The translations under genes were made by a program, and so were the position numbers. From assembly GCA_902766215.1 (NCBI GenBank), contig CACXCV010000080.1, positions 1 to 15,098 of the forward strand: DNA of 15,098 bases, given 5' to 3'. The notes beneath the pieces are model-generated. The model was not told where the DNA came from. It saw only the letters and a list, made by a program, of their open reading frames with translations, and made no database searches. How positions within the stretch are numbered: the first letter of the stretch is position 1; the number at the start of each line of letters is the position of its first letter. This DNA comes from Oscillospiraceae bacterium. GTDB lineage: Bacteria; Bacillota; Clostridia; Oscillospirales; Oscillospiraceae. Positions 6,586 through 13,063 of the stretch are shown here, one piece after another.

Positions 6586-7254
6586 ATGTCTCACACATTT
6601 CCGCAGGCGGTGCTGTTTGATCTGGACGGCACGCTGCTCAACACCATTCCGGATATCGCCGGGGCGGTCAATCGCTCGCTGGCCGGCGAGGGACTGCCCA
6701 CCTGGCCGGTGGAGGCCTACCGGCACTTTGTCGGCAGCGGCATTCGCGTGGCGATCCGGCGCGCCGCCCCGGCGGGGACGGATCCGGCGGTACTCGAGGC
6801 GGTGCACGCCCGCTATCAGGCGGACTATCCGCTGCACTGCACCGACCAGACCGCCTGCTATGACGGCATCCGCAGTCTGTTGGCCCGGCTGCAGCAGGCG
6901 GGGGTGCCCATGGCGGTGATCACCAACAAAACCGAAACGACCAGCCAGAAGATCATCCGGCACTTTTTCCCGGAGACTGCATTCCGCTTTGTCTGGGGCA
7001 GCAACGGCATCCGCCCGCTCAAGCCGGACGCCGAGGCGGGGCGGCTGGCCTGCCGGGCGCTGGCGCTGCCGGCGCAGGAGATCGCCTTTCTGGGCGACAG
7101 CGATGTGGACGTCTTTTTTGCCCGCAATGCAGGCTTTGTGTCCCTGGGCGCGGGCTGGGGCTTTCGCGGCGCGGAGGAGCTGCGGCAGGCGGGCGCCGAC
7201 GTGGTGTGCCAGAGCCCGGCCGAGGTGCAGAATTGGCTTGATCAAGCCCGCTGA
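6586..7254 (+). CDS. HAD-family phosphatase, phosphoglycolate phosphatase-like
   Basis: HAD superfamily IA hydrolase of 222 aa, a cytosolic Mg-dependent phosphatase acting on small phosphorylated metabolites. All four motifs are present: DLDGT (residues 12-16; nucleophile Asp12, acid Asp14), Thr113 in VITNKT, Lys146 in LKPD, and GDSDVD with Asp171 and Asp175. The helical cap between motifs I and II (about 18-90) fits the Gph/PGP group, but substrate is not predictable. The ATG at 6586 has AAGGGG 10 nt upstream and a consensus -35 behind it; the frame is open further upstream without support. The transketolase promoter begins 17 nt after its stop, and no terminator is seen between them. Confidence 0.87.
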   Translation: MSHTFPQAVLFDLDGTLLNTIPDIAGAVNRSLAGEGLPTWPVEAYRHFVGSGIRVAIRRAAPAGTDPAVLEAVHARYQADYPLHCTDQTACYDGIRSLLARLQQAGVPMAVITNKTETTSQKIIRHFFPETAFRFVWGSNGIRPLKPDAEAGRLACRALALPAQEIAFLGDSDVDVFFARNAGFVSLGAGWGFRGAEELRQAGADVVCQSPAEVQNWLDQAR

Positions 7255-7271
7255 TTTGTACATTTATGCGG

Positions 7272-7300
7272 TTGACTTTTCCCCGAAATTGGGATAAAGT
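7272..7300 (+). promoter_or_regulatory. Promoter of the transketolase operon
   Basis: TTGACT (7272-7277), 17-nt spacer, TAAAGT (7295-7300). Transcription would start near 7307, inside the palindrome at 7304-7315. Confidence 0.65.
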
Positions 7301-7303
7301 AAA

Positions 7304-7315
7304 GGTATTGATACC
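7304..7315. repeat. GGTATTGATACC palindrome at the transketolase start site
   Basis: A perfect 5-bp inverted repeat (GGTAT, TG, ATACC) placed where the transketolase transcript should begin. Position fits an operator for a dimeric repressor, but I do not recognise the motif. Confidence 0.4.
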
Positions 7316-7342
7316 TCCATTCTAACTAAGGAGTGAGAACAT

Positions 7343-8179
7343 TTGGACAAGAAGCAACTGGCGATTACCGCCACGAAGGCGCGGATGCTCGCGCTGGACA
7401 TGGTGCACACCGCCGCTTCCGGCCATATTGGCGGCTCGCTGTCATCGCTCGACGCGCTGACGGTGCTTTATTTCAACAAGCTGCGGGTTGACCCGCAGAA
7501 TCCTCACGATCCCGAGCGCGACCGCTTTGTGCTCTCGAAGGGCCATTGCAGCCCGGCGCTGTATGCCACGCTGGCGCTGCGCGGCTTCTTCCCGGTGGAA
7601 GACTGCAAGCTGTTCCGCAGCATCAAGGGCCATATGTCCGGCCATGCCGAGATGCATCATGTGCCCGGTGTGGACATGTCCACCGGCTCGCTGGGCCAGG
7701 GCATTTCCGTGGCGGTCGGCATGGCGCTGGCCGGCAAGATCGACGGCAAGGGCTATCGCGTGTATTCCCTGCTGGGCGACGGCGAGTGCCAGGAGGGCCA
7801 GGTGTGGGAGGCGGCCATGGCGGCGGCCAAGTACAAGCTGGACAACCTCTGCGCGATTATTGACCACAACGGCCTGCAGATCGACGGCAGGAACGATGAC
7901 GTGATGCCGGTAATGCCCTTGGACAAGAAGTTTGAGGCGTTCAACTGGAACGTCCTGTCGGTGAACGGCCACGACTATGACGCGCTGTCCGACGCCTTTG
8001 ACAAGGCTGCCGCCATGAACAACGGCAAGCCGACCGTGGTGATCATGGAAACCATCAAGGGCAAAGGCGTTTCCTATATGGAAAATAACGCGGGCTGGCA
8101 CGGCAAGGCCCCCAACGACGAGCAGTACGCGGTGGCCATTTCCGAGCTGGAAGCGTATCTGAAGGAACTGGAGGGCTGA
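7343..8179 (+). CDS. Transketolase, N-terminal (TPP-binding) subunit
   Basis: First half of a split transketolase, 278 aa. With the next gene it moves two-carbon ketol units between sugar phosphates in the non-oxidative pentose phosphate pathway. Visible: SGHIGGS (26-32), SKGHCSPALYA with the usual active-site His, and the TPP/Mg motif starting GDGECQEGQ (145-153) and ending at DHNG (174-177). Translation begins at TTG (7343), with AAGGAG (7328-7333) 9 nt upstream; no in-frame ATG would keep the family N-terminus. The partner gene starts 2 nt after the stop, so translation is probably coupled. Confidence 0.95.
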   Translation: MDKKQLAITATKARMLALDMVHTAASGHIGGSLSSLDALTVLYFNKLRVDPQNPHDPERDRFVLSKGHCSPALYATLALRGFFPVEDCKLFRSIKGHMSGHAEMHHVPGVDMSTGSLGQGISVAVGMALAGKIDGKGYRVYSLLGDGECQEGQVWEAAMAAAKYKLDNLCAIIDHNGLQIDGRNDDVMPVMPLDKKFEAFNWNVLSVNGHDYDALSDAFDKAAAMNNGKPTVVIMETIKGKGVSYMENNAGWHGKAPNDEQYAVAISELEAYLKELEG

Positions 8180-8181
8180 AG

Positions 8182-9129
8182 ATGGCTGAGAAAATTGCAA
8201 CCCGTGGCGCATATGGCGAGGCTATTGTCGCCCTGGCCGAGAAGTATCCCAAGCTGGTGGTCCTGGATGCGGACCTGTCCAGCGCAACCATGACCAAGAG
8301 CTTTTCCCAAACCTATCCGGATCGCTTTTTCAACATGGGCATTGCCGAGTGCGACATGATGGGCGTGGCCGCCGGTCTGGCGACCTGCGGCAAAATGCCG
8401 TTTACCAACACCTTTGCCATGTTTGCTTCCGGCCGTGCCTTCGAGCAGGTGCGCAACTCCATTGCGTATCCGCGCCTGAACGTGAAGGTTATCGGCTCGC
8501 ACGGCGGCCTGTCCGTCGGCGAGGACGGCGCGACTCACCAGTGCATCGAGGACTTTGGCACCATGAGCACCATCCCCGGCATGATGGTGGTCAACCCCTG
8601 CGACGGCCACGAGATGCGTCTGGCGGTCGAGGCACTGCTGAACTATGACGGGCCGGCGTATATGCGCCTGGGCCGCCTGGCAGTTGAAACGGTGACCGAC
8701 GCCATCCCTGGCTATTCCTTTGAGCTGGGCAAGGGCGTGACCCTGCGCGACGGCAGCGACGTGACCATCGCCGCCACCGGCCTGACGGTGCAGATGGCGC
8801 TGGCTGCGGCAGAGCAGCTTGCCGGCGAGGGTATCTGCGCCCGCGTGCTGGACATTCACACCATCAAGCCGCTGGACAAGGCGCTGATCCTCAAGGCAGC
8901 CATGGAAACTGGCTGCATCGTCACCTCTGAGGAGCACAACATCTACAATGGTCTTGGCTCTGCAGTGGCGTCCTACCTGTCCGAGGTTTATCCCACGCCG
9001 GTGGTACGCCATGGCGTAGAGGATGTGTTTGGCCGCTCGGGCAAGGCGGCTGCCGTGCTGGAGGCCTATGGTATCTCCCCGGCGGGCATCGTTGAGAAGG
9101 TCAAAAAGGCACTGAGCCTGAAGAAATAA
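8182..9129 (+). CDS. Transketolase, C-terminal (pyrimidine-binding) subunit
   Basis: Second half of the split transketolase, 315 aa: pyrimidine-binding domain followed by the transketolase C-terminal domain. Typical elements include LDADLSSAT, FFNMGIAECDMMGVAAGLA (the Glu that activates the TPP cofactor), SHGGLSVGEDGATHQ, and EEHNIYNGLGSAVA in the last domain. The ribosome binding site GGAGGG (8169-8174) lies inside the end of the N-terminal subunit gene. The pair ends at a clear terminator. DXP synthase is excluded because the two domains are separate and the motifs are of the split transketolase type. Confidence 0.95.
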   Translation: MAEKIATRGAYGEAIVALAEKYPKLVVLDADLSSATMTKSFSQTYPDRFFNMGIAECDMMGVAAGLATCGKMPFTNTFAMFASGRAFEQVRNSIAYPRLNVKVIGSHGGLSVGEDGATHQCIEDFGTMSTIPGMMVVNPCDGHEMRLAVEALLNYDGPAYMRLGRLAVETVTDAIPGYSFELGKGVTLRDGSDVTIAATGLTVQMALAAAEQLAGEGICARVLDIHTIKPLDKALILKAAMETGCIVTSEEHNIYNGLGSAVASYLSEVYPTPVVRHGVEDVFGRSGKAAAVLEAYGISPAGIVEKVKKALSLKK

Positions 9130-9145
9130 CTGTTCACAGAGCAAA

Positions 9146-9188
9146 CGCGCAGGAGACGCGGCGTCGGCCGTCCTCCTGCGCGCTTTTT
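9146..9188 (+). terminator. Rho-independent terminator of the transketolase operon
   Basis: A 10-bp stem CGCGCAGGAG (9146-9155) with CTCCTGCGCG (9173-9182), a partly paired inner loop, and TTTTT at 9184-9188. Confidence 0.88.
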
Positions 9189-9199
9189 GCATGGAGCCG

Positions 9200-9241
9200 A
9201 ACGCAGGAGCACGCAGCCAATCGCTGCACGCCCCCTGCGTT
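9200..9241. repeat. Imperfect long hairpin downstream of the spoVAC remnant
   Basis: Arms AACGCAGG (9200-9207) and CCTGCGTT (9234-9241) enclose an inner stem GCAGC (9213-9217)/GCTGC (9223-9227). Neither strand shows a T tract directly after it. It may be an old terminator for the displaced spoVAC end, or a structured element of its own. Confidence 0.45.
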
Positions 9242-9253
9242 GCAGAGCCTGTA

Positions 9254-9331
9254 CTAAAACAGCCTCGCAATCCATACAATCAAACCATAGACCACGCTGG
9301 CGCAGACGCCATAGACCAGCACCGGCCCGGC
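9254..9331 (-). pseudogene. spoVAC C-terminal remnant
   Basis: Translated on the minus strand this gives AGPVLVYGVCASVVYGLI followed by VWIARLF and a TAG stop (9256-9254). It matches the end of the intact SpoVAC at 10878-11324 (AGPVLVYGVSASVVYGLI, then YWIWTVLL). Nothing upstream of residue A continues the SpoVAC sequence; the accessory gene ends 1 nt before it. It is either the displaced original 3' end of spoVAC or the remains of a second copy. Confidence 0.8.
9269..9331. repeat. 63-bp direct repeat, left copy
   Basis: 58 of 63 bases match 10896-10958 at a constant offset of 1627 bp; mismatches are at 9275-9277, 9304 and 9323. The repeat is the coding end of spoVAC and brackets the AT-richer cassette, as attachment sites would. 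Confidence 0.85.
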
Positions 9332-9332
9332 G

Positions 9333-9671
9333 CTAAAACGTCCGCTCAATTACGGTGACTTGCGTAATTACATCTCGCAAGCGATCTCCGCTGACCTTAT
9401 ACTCCAGAATTTCATCCACAGTATGGCAGCGAAGCTCGGTTGCCTGATTTACTTCTATTGTTCCGCTCTGAGCGATCAGGTATGGCAAATCGTCTTGGCG
9501 CTGGTTTTGATGGAGCTTGAATATCCCGTATTCAATTCCTTTCCACTCGATTACAATTTCTGCACCGTGTGACAGGCAGTACTGAAACTCGGAGAGCGTT
9601 TTAAATCGCATTGCTTCTTCGTCATAGGTTAGATTGGTTATGACGCCGTCGATATGATCCCAGTTGATCAT
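9333..9671 (-). CDS. Small accessory protein, partner of the DUF4417-type gene
   Basis: 112-aa protein read from the ATG at 9671, which has AAAGGAG at 9686-9680, 8 nt upstream. It begins MINWDHIDGVITNL, contains a beta-rich middle (EIVIEWKGIEYGIF), and ends with LEYKVSGDRLRDVITQ and VIERTF. From memory, short proteins with this ending occur next to DUF4417 genes in gut Firmicutes mobile regions; their function is not known to me. The upstream DUF4417 frame runs into it without a stop, so it could also be translated as a C-terminal extension. Its TAG lies 1 nt before the spoVAC remnant. Base composition is AT-richer than the flanks, in line with transfer. Confidence 0.6.
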   Translation of the reverse strand: MINWDHIDGVITNLTYDEEAMRFKTLSEFQYCLSHGAEIVIEWKGIEYGIFKLHQNQRQDDLPYLIAQSGTIEVNQATELRCHTVDEILEYKVSGDRLRDVITQVTVIERTF

Positions 9672-10767
9672 GCCAGCATCTCCTTTCCATGTTTTAAATT
9701 CAGGGACGTCGGACGGATAGTTTATTTCCGGTGTTCTATCCCAATCCGGCGCGTGCGTATGGGGATTGTATTCCACGGGAACGTGATCGTGGGGATTTGT
9801 ATGGATTCTATCATTTTCGTGAGTTGTCTCATGCCGAAATGCAACGGCCCAGCCATCATCACCATACTTTGCGACAATCCAATAGCCGCCTGCTTTGGTG
9901 GAAATGTGAATCCTTTGAATTGTATTAGGGGGCCCAATAAATACTGCGTCATTAGGCTTCTTGGGGTTGGGTTTCCACTTTCCGCCGTATGCGCTGCCCA
10001 TTCCCTTGTCAGATGGGAGAATATGGACCCTCTTTATTACAATATTACTGCGGCAGGGAGAAAGCAAGCGCCCCGTAGTATAGATATATGGGGAAGGCGT
10101 GCGGCCCGCTTTTTGATATTTCCAAGAGGAAAGCTCGTAGTCAACATAAATGATGTTTCCGTCCATCTCTGGGAATGGCTTATGATAACAGATGACTCGT
10201 TCGGGCTCGACCTGCCGCAGCAGTTCTTGATAACCCTTTAGAAAGAACTCCTTTTGGTCGCAACGATTGTCGTGCTCTGAAACCATGTAAGTAGATACTG
10301 CAACAGTACTTCCCTTTGGTATTCCAAGAAAACAAAAAAGAAAAGAAATGTTCTTTCATCGCCCCAACTGACAGAAGGAATGGCGCGAATGCCTTTACTT
10401 GCCCAAAAGGCACCACACCACCGGCTTCTAAAGACATTGTATAACTGTATTGTTGGGTTCGTTTCTAAATAAATGCTGAAATCGGGAGAAAGAACCGCAC
10501 GATAGTTTTTTATCCGGTCTATAAATTGATCGGGATTCTGCCAAATGCAGTTAAACTTGTAATCATATAAGAAAAAATGTACCATGCGGTTGCGGTTTGC
10601 TGTGTCGGATTTATGCGTACGATCGAAGCCGATTAGAAGGAGGTTATTAAATCCTCCTTGCAAAAGGATGCCTTTGGGATATAAGGGATTTCGAATTCAC
10701 CGGTGCCAGGAAACTCGTTGCGAAGCATGGTTTGACTTGTACGATACCGCTCGTTTTTGTCAGTCAT
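9333..10767 (-). pseudogene. DUF4417-type accessory gene broken by two 1-nt losses
   Basis: Starts at ATG 10767 (AAAGGGA at 10781-10775). Frame one gives MTDKNERYRTSQTMLRNEF and continues to FCKEDL, then meets a stop at 10635-10633. Homology resumes one frame over at NNLLLIGFDRT, with FFLYDYKFNCIW, AVLSPDFSIYLE, LYNVFRSRWCGAFWASKGI and SVSWGDERTF. A second shift at a T6 run (10339-10334) moves to the frame giving GIPKGSTVAVSTYMVSEH, KGMGSAYGGKWKPNPKKPND and HTNPHDH. Both shifts are in the same direction and are mended by one added base each, near 10650 and 10337. The pattern VLSPDFS, N-x-FR-RWCGA and P-VSWG is typical of DUF4417, a family of unknown function common on phages and mobile elements. 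The reading frame then runs into the 112-aa partner. Sequencing error in homopolymers is the alternative to decay. Confidence 0.8.
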
Positions 10768-10786
10768 AGTGATGTCCCTTTCTTAA

Positions 10787-10807
10787 ATTATAGTAAGGAC
10801 AATTATA
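10787..10807 (-). promoter_or_regulatory. Two TATAAT boxes before the DUF4417-type gene
   Basis: TATAAT occurs on the minus strand at 10807-10802 and at 10792-10787, upstream of the ATG at 10767. Neither has a convincing -35 at the right distance. At least one probably serves the cassette, since the spoVAC terminator lies just upstream. Confidence 0.35.
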
Positions 10808-10842
10808 CAAGATATGCTGAAAAAACCTGTCGAAAAAATGGG

Positions 10843-10879
10843 AAAGCGAGGCTTTCCTGTTGGAAAAACCTCGCTTTTT
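10843..10879 (-). terminator. Terminator of spoVAC, possibly bidirectional
   Basis: Stem AAAGCGAGG (10843-10851)/CCTCGCTTT (10869-10877) with an inner TTTCC/GGAAA stem (10853-10857 with 10862-10866). On the minus strand TTTTTT follows 4 nt later (10838-10833); on the plus strand the stem ends in TTTTT. It overlaps the spoVAC stop codon. Confidence 0.8.
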
Positions 10880-11324
10880 ACAGCAATACAGTCCAAATCC
10901 AGTAAATCAAACCATAGACCACGCTGGCGCTGACGCCATAGACCAGCACTGGCCCGGCCACCGTAAACATTTTTGCCCCCAGACCGGTGACCAGCCCCTC
11001 GCTGCGAAACTCCATCGCCGGGCTGACAATGGCGTTGGCAAAGCCGGTGATGGGCACCACCGTGCCTGCGCCCGCCACCTTGGCAATGTCGTCATAGAGG
11101 TCCATGCCGGTAAACGACGCGCCCAGCAGCACCATGAGCACTGCCGTGCCCGCGCCGACGGCCAGCTCGTCCAGCCCCAGAGCCGTCAGACCGCCGCGCA
11201 CCAGCTGGCCGATGACGCAGATCAGGCCGCCGATCCAAAAGGCGTTCAGCATGTCCTTGACCAGCGCAGAATTGGGCGACATTTTTTTGACATACTTTGC
11301 ATATTGCTCGTTTGTCATTTGCAT
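10878..11324 (-). CDS. spoVAC: Stage V sporulation protein AC
   Basis: Membrane protein of 148 aa in the SpoVAC/SpoVAEb family, part of the machinery that moves dipicolinic acid through the inner spore membrane during sporulation and germination. The soluble N-terminus (about 1-25) and total length fit SpoVAC rather than the shorter SpoVAEb. Typical stretches: FWIGGLICVIGQLVR, AGAGTVVPITGFANAIVSPA, EFRSEGLVTGLGAKMFTVAG. Several hydrophobic helices follow. The ATG at 11324 has AGGAGG (11338-11333) 8 nt upstream; a second ATG at 11318 is less well placed. A sigma-G-like promoter precedes it. No spoVAD or spoVAE is adjacent; the accessory cassette follows instead. Its 3' end is duplicated at 9269-9331. 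Confidence 0.93.
   Translation of the reverse strand: MQMTNEQYAKYVKKMSPNSALVKDMLNAFWIGGLICVIGQLVRGGLTALGLDELAVGAGTAVLMVLLGASFTGMDLYDDIAKVAGAGTVVPITGFANAIVSPAMEFRSEGLVTGLGAKMFTVAGPVLVYGVSASVVYGLIYWIWTVLL
10896..10958. repeat. 63-bp direct repeat, right copy (inside spoVAC)
   Basis: Right partner of the repeat at 9269-9331. It lies within the last codons of the intact spoVAC. Identity stops sharply at 10958/9331 on one side; near the other end three mismatches in a row occur. Confidence 0.85.
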
Positions 11325-11347
11325 TGGATCCGCCTCCTCTCATGGCA

Positions 11348-11377
11348 TAGGATGCATCCCGGCGGACAGCATTATGC
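11348..11377 (-). promoter_or_regulatory. Sigma-G-type promoter of spoVAC
   Basis: Minus strand: GCATA (11377-11373), 18-nt spacer, CATCCTA (11354-11348). This fits the known forespore sigma-G pattern GHATR-N18-CATNNTA. B. subtilis spoVA is sigma-G dependent. The leader would be only about 16 nt, just enough to hold the AGGAGG site. Confidence 0.7.
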
Positions 11378-11383
11378 AGGAAC

Positions 11384-11413
11384 AAAAAAGAAAGCCGGCC
11401 AGCGGCCGGCTTT
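11384..11413 (-). terminator. Rho-independent terminator of abrB
   Basis: A perfect 10-bp stem AAAGCCGGCC/GGCCGGCTTT with a 3-nt loop (11401-11403); on the minus strand it is followed by C and TTTTTT (11389-11384). It separates abrB transcription from the sporulation-specific spoVAC promoter. Confidence 0.92.
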
Positions 11414-11443
11414 AAGCGACAGGAACAATCTGGATGTAAATCC

Positions 11444-11686
11444 TTAAAGTGACTTGAGCGCCTTGATGCAGCTGGCGCAGATGTTGCGCCCCTTATAGTT
11501 GGTGACATTTTTCGCGTCGCCGCAGAAAATGCAGGCGGGCTCATATTTTTTCAGGATAATCATGTTGCCGTCAACGTAAATTTCCAGCGGATCTTTTTCA
11601 GCAATGTCAAGAGTGCGGCGCAGCTCGATAGGAATGACCACGCGGCCCAGATCGTCCATGCGTCTTACAATACCAGTGGATTTCAT
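11444..11686 (-). CDS. abrB: AbrB/SpoVT-family transition-state regulator
   Basis: DNA-binding regulator of 80 aa that in B. subtilis represses post-exponential and sporulation genes. The swapped-hairpin AbrB domain fills residues 1-47 (MKSTGIVRRMDDLGRVVIPI, ELRRTLDIAEKDPLEIYVDG), nearly identical to B. subtilis AbrB. The C-terminal half differs: two CxxC pairs (Cys52/Cys55 and Cys70/Cys73) could form a zinc ribbon, a form I recall from clostridial AbrB proteins, in place of the Bacillus oligomerisation domain. The ATG at 11686 is fixed by AAGGAGG (11702-11696), 9 nt upstream. It has its own consensus promoter and terminator and lies between spore genes, so local regulation of them is possible. 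Confidence 0.93.
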   Translation of the reverse strand: MKSTGIVRRMDDLGRVVIPIELRRTLDIAEKDPLEIYVDGNMIILKKYEPACIFCGDAKNVTNYKGRNICASCIKALKSL

Positions 11687-11738
11687 GTTGCAAGACCTCC
11701 TTATAAAGATTGCGGGTCCATTCGACCGCTTCCTACTC

Positions 11739-11767
11739 ATTATATAAAAAGTTAACATGCTTGTCAA
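11739..11767 (-). promoter_or_regulatory. Consensus sigma-A promoter of abrB
   Basis: Minus strand: perfect TTGACA (11767-11762), 17-nt spacer, perfect TATAAT (11744-11739). The leader is about 45 nt. The region is strongly AT-rich, as AbrB binding sites are, so autoregulation is plausible. Confidence 0.9.
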
Positions 11768-11773
11768 CAACTA

Positions 11774-11804
11774 GAATAAAATTTTGAAGACGAAATCATG
11801 AATT
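11774..11804 (+). promoter_or_regulatory. Weak sigma-E-like promoter before spmA
   Basis: GAATAAA (11774-11780) and CATGAATT (11797-11804) loosely resemble the mother-cell sigma-E boxes, with a 16-nt spacer that is slightly long. B. subtilis spmAB is sigma-E dependent. No good sigma-A promoter is seen on this strand. Confidence 0.25.
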
Positions 11805-11840
11805 ATTTGTTAATGAAAAACGAAGGAGGCAAAAAAGAAT

Positions 11841-12416
11841 ATGGCGCTGTCGATCGTGTGGACTGGAATGCTGGTCCTGGCAATTGTCTGCGCCTGCGCC
11901 CTGGGAACGGTGCCGCAGACAGCGGCGGCCATGATGGACGGGGCGCAGAAGGGCGTGTCGCTGTCGCTGTCACTGGCGGGAATCCTCTGCCTGTGGAGCG
12001 GCGCGTGCCGGGTGATGGAGGCGGCGGGGATTTCGCGCCGGATTGCCCGGCTGCTGCGGCCGCTGCTGCGCCGCCTGACGCACGGCTGCTCGCCCGAAGC
12101 GATGGAGGCGGCGGCGGCCAACGTTTCGGCCAACCTGCTGGGGCTGGGCAACGCGGCCACGCCGCTGGGGATTGAGGCGGTGCGCCGGATGCGCCGGGAC
12201 GAGACGGCCACCGATGCCATGTGCCGCTTTGTGGTGCTGAACACGGCTTCGATTCAACTGCTGCCCACGACCATTGCGGCGGTGCGCGGGGCGGCGGGCG
12301 CGGCCGCACCCTTTGACATCCTGCCGGCGGTGTGGCTGACCAGCGCGGCGGCGCTGGCAGCGGGTCTGCTGGCAGCCTGGGCGCTGGGCCGCGTATGGAG
12401 CCGGCGCGGATGGTAG
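11841..12416 (+). CDS. spmA: Spore maturation protein A
   Basis: Membrane protein of 191 aa with a nucleoside-recognition (Gate) domain. With SpmB it is needed for proper dehydration of the spore core in B. subtilis. Family landmarks: NLLGLGNAATPLGIEAVRRM and FVVLNTASIQLLPTTIAAVR, between hydrophobic helices. The ATG at 11841 has AAGGAGG (11823-11829), 11 nt upstream, slightly far. The gene overlaps spmB by 7 nt, so the pair is translationally coupled. It diverges from abrB across a 154-bp AT-rich region. The transported molecule, if any, is not established. Confidence 0.93.
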   Translation: MALSIVWTGMLVLAIVCACALGTVPQTAAAMMDGAQKGVSLSLSLAGILCLWSGACRVMEAAGISRRIARLLRPLLRRLTHGCSPEAMEAAAANVSANLLGLGNAATPLGIEAVRRMRRDETATDAMCRFVVLNTASIQLLPTTIAAVRGAAGAAAPFDILPAVWLTSAAALAAGLLAAWALGRVWSRRGW

Positions 12417-12949
12417 CTTATCTGACGCAGCTGCTGGCGCCGCTGCTGCTGCTGGGGGCGGCGCTGGCAGCCCTGCGGAAAAAACAGGATGTTTACTCGC
12501 TGCTGACCGAGGGCGCGTCCCAGGGGCTGCGCACGCTGGCGTGCATTGCCCCGGCGCTGGTGGTGCTGATGACGGCGGTGCAGATGCTGCGCGCCTCCGG
12601 CGCGATTGCGCTGCTGAGCCGCCTGCTGGGGCCGGTGTTTGCCTGGGTGGGAATCCCGGTGGAGTGCGCGCCGCTGGTGCTGATCCGGCCCATCAGCGGC
12701 TCGGCGGCGCTGGCGGTGGGGGCCGAACTGATTGCCAAATATGGGGCCGACAGCCTGGTAGGCCGCACGGCGGCCGTCATGCTGGGCAGCACGGAGACAA
12801 CGTTTTACGCCATCGGCGTCTACTTTGGCGCGGCAGGTGTCAGACGCACGCGTTATACACTGCCGGCGGCGCTGCTGGCCGATCTGACCGGCTTTTGGAT
12901 GGCGGCGGCATCAGTTCGATTGTTTTCTGCGTTGGGACTGTACATTTGA
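12410..12949 (+). CDS. spmB: Spore maturation protein B
   Basis: Partner of SpmA, 179 aa with a Gate domain and several membrane helices. The start ATG at 12410 overlaps the spmA stop; GGAG at 12397-12400 lies 9 nt upstream, and the resulting N-terminus (MVAYLTQLLAPLLLLG) and length match known SpmB proteins of about 178 aa. An ATG at 12395 is in frame but less likely. Landmarks: LRASGAIALLSRLLGPVF, LIRPISGSAALAV, LGSTETTFYAIGVYFG. No terminator follows; the argS promoter overlaps its end. Confidence 0.93.
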   Translation: MVAYLTQLLAPLLLLGAALAALRKKQDVYSLLTEGASQGLRTLACIAPALVVLMTAVQMLRASGAIALLSRLLGPVFAWVGIPVECAPLVLIRPISGSAALAVGAELIAKYGADSLVGRTAAVMLGSTETTFYAIGVYFGAAGVRRTRYTLPAALLADLTGFWMAAASVRLFSALGLYI

Positions 12950-12967
12950 GACAAAATCCGGTATACT
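12939..12967 (+). promoter_or_regulatory. Probable argS promoter
   Basis: TGTACA (12939-12944), 17-nt spacer, TATACT (12962-12967), overlapping the end of spmB. A second TATACT lies at 12975-12980 with no good -35. The leader to argS would be about 90 nt. Confidence 0.5.
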
Positions 12968-12982
12968 ATATCAGTATACTAT
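12961..12982. repeat. GTATACTAT direct repeat over the argS promoter
   Basis: GTATACTAT at 12961-12969 and again at 12974-12982, 13 bp start to start. Each copy contains a -10-like TATACT and the palindrome GTATAC. It could give two start points or be a binding site pair. Confidence 0.5.
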
Positions 12983-13063
12983 CTTTGGATTGCTGCCTGT
13001 GCCCAGCACACCGGTAAAAGCCGGAAAACGAATGGGCCAATCCGAAAAAGGGGAGCACATCAG

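Noticed and set aside
8074..9279. 401-aa open frame antisense to the transketolase genes
   Set aside because: It crosses two well-supported genes and a terminator, and has no ribosome binding site or family features that I can see.
10334..10339. Programmed -1 frameshift at the T6 run in the DUF4417-type gene
   Set aside because: The heptamer is not in the proper slippery register, and a second shift upstream has no slippery sequence, so gene decay is simpler.
9332..10877. Complete integrative element or phage
   Set aside because: No integrase, transposase, replication or structural genes are present between the repeats; only the broken gene and one small gene.
12961..12982. CRISPR or tandem-repeat array
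   Set aside because: Only two 9-bp copies, overlapping a promoter.
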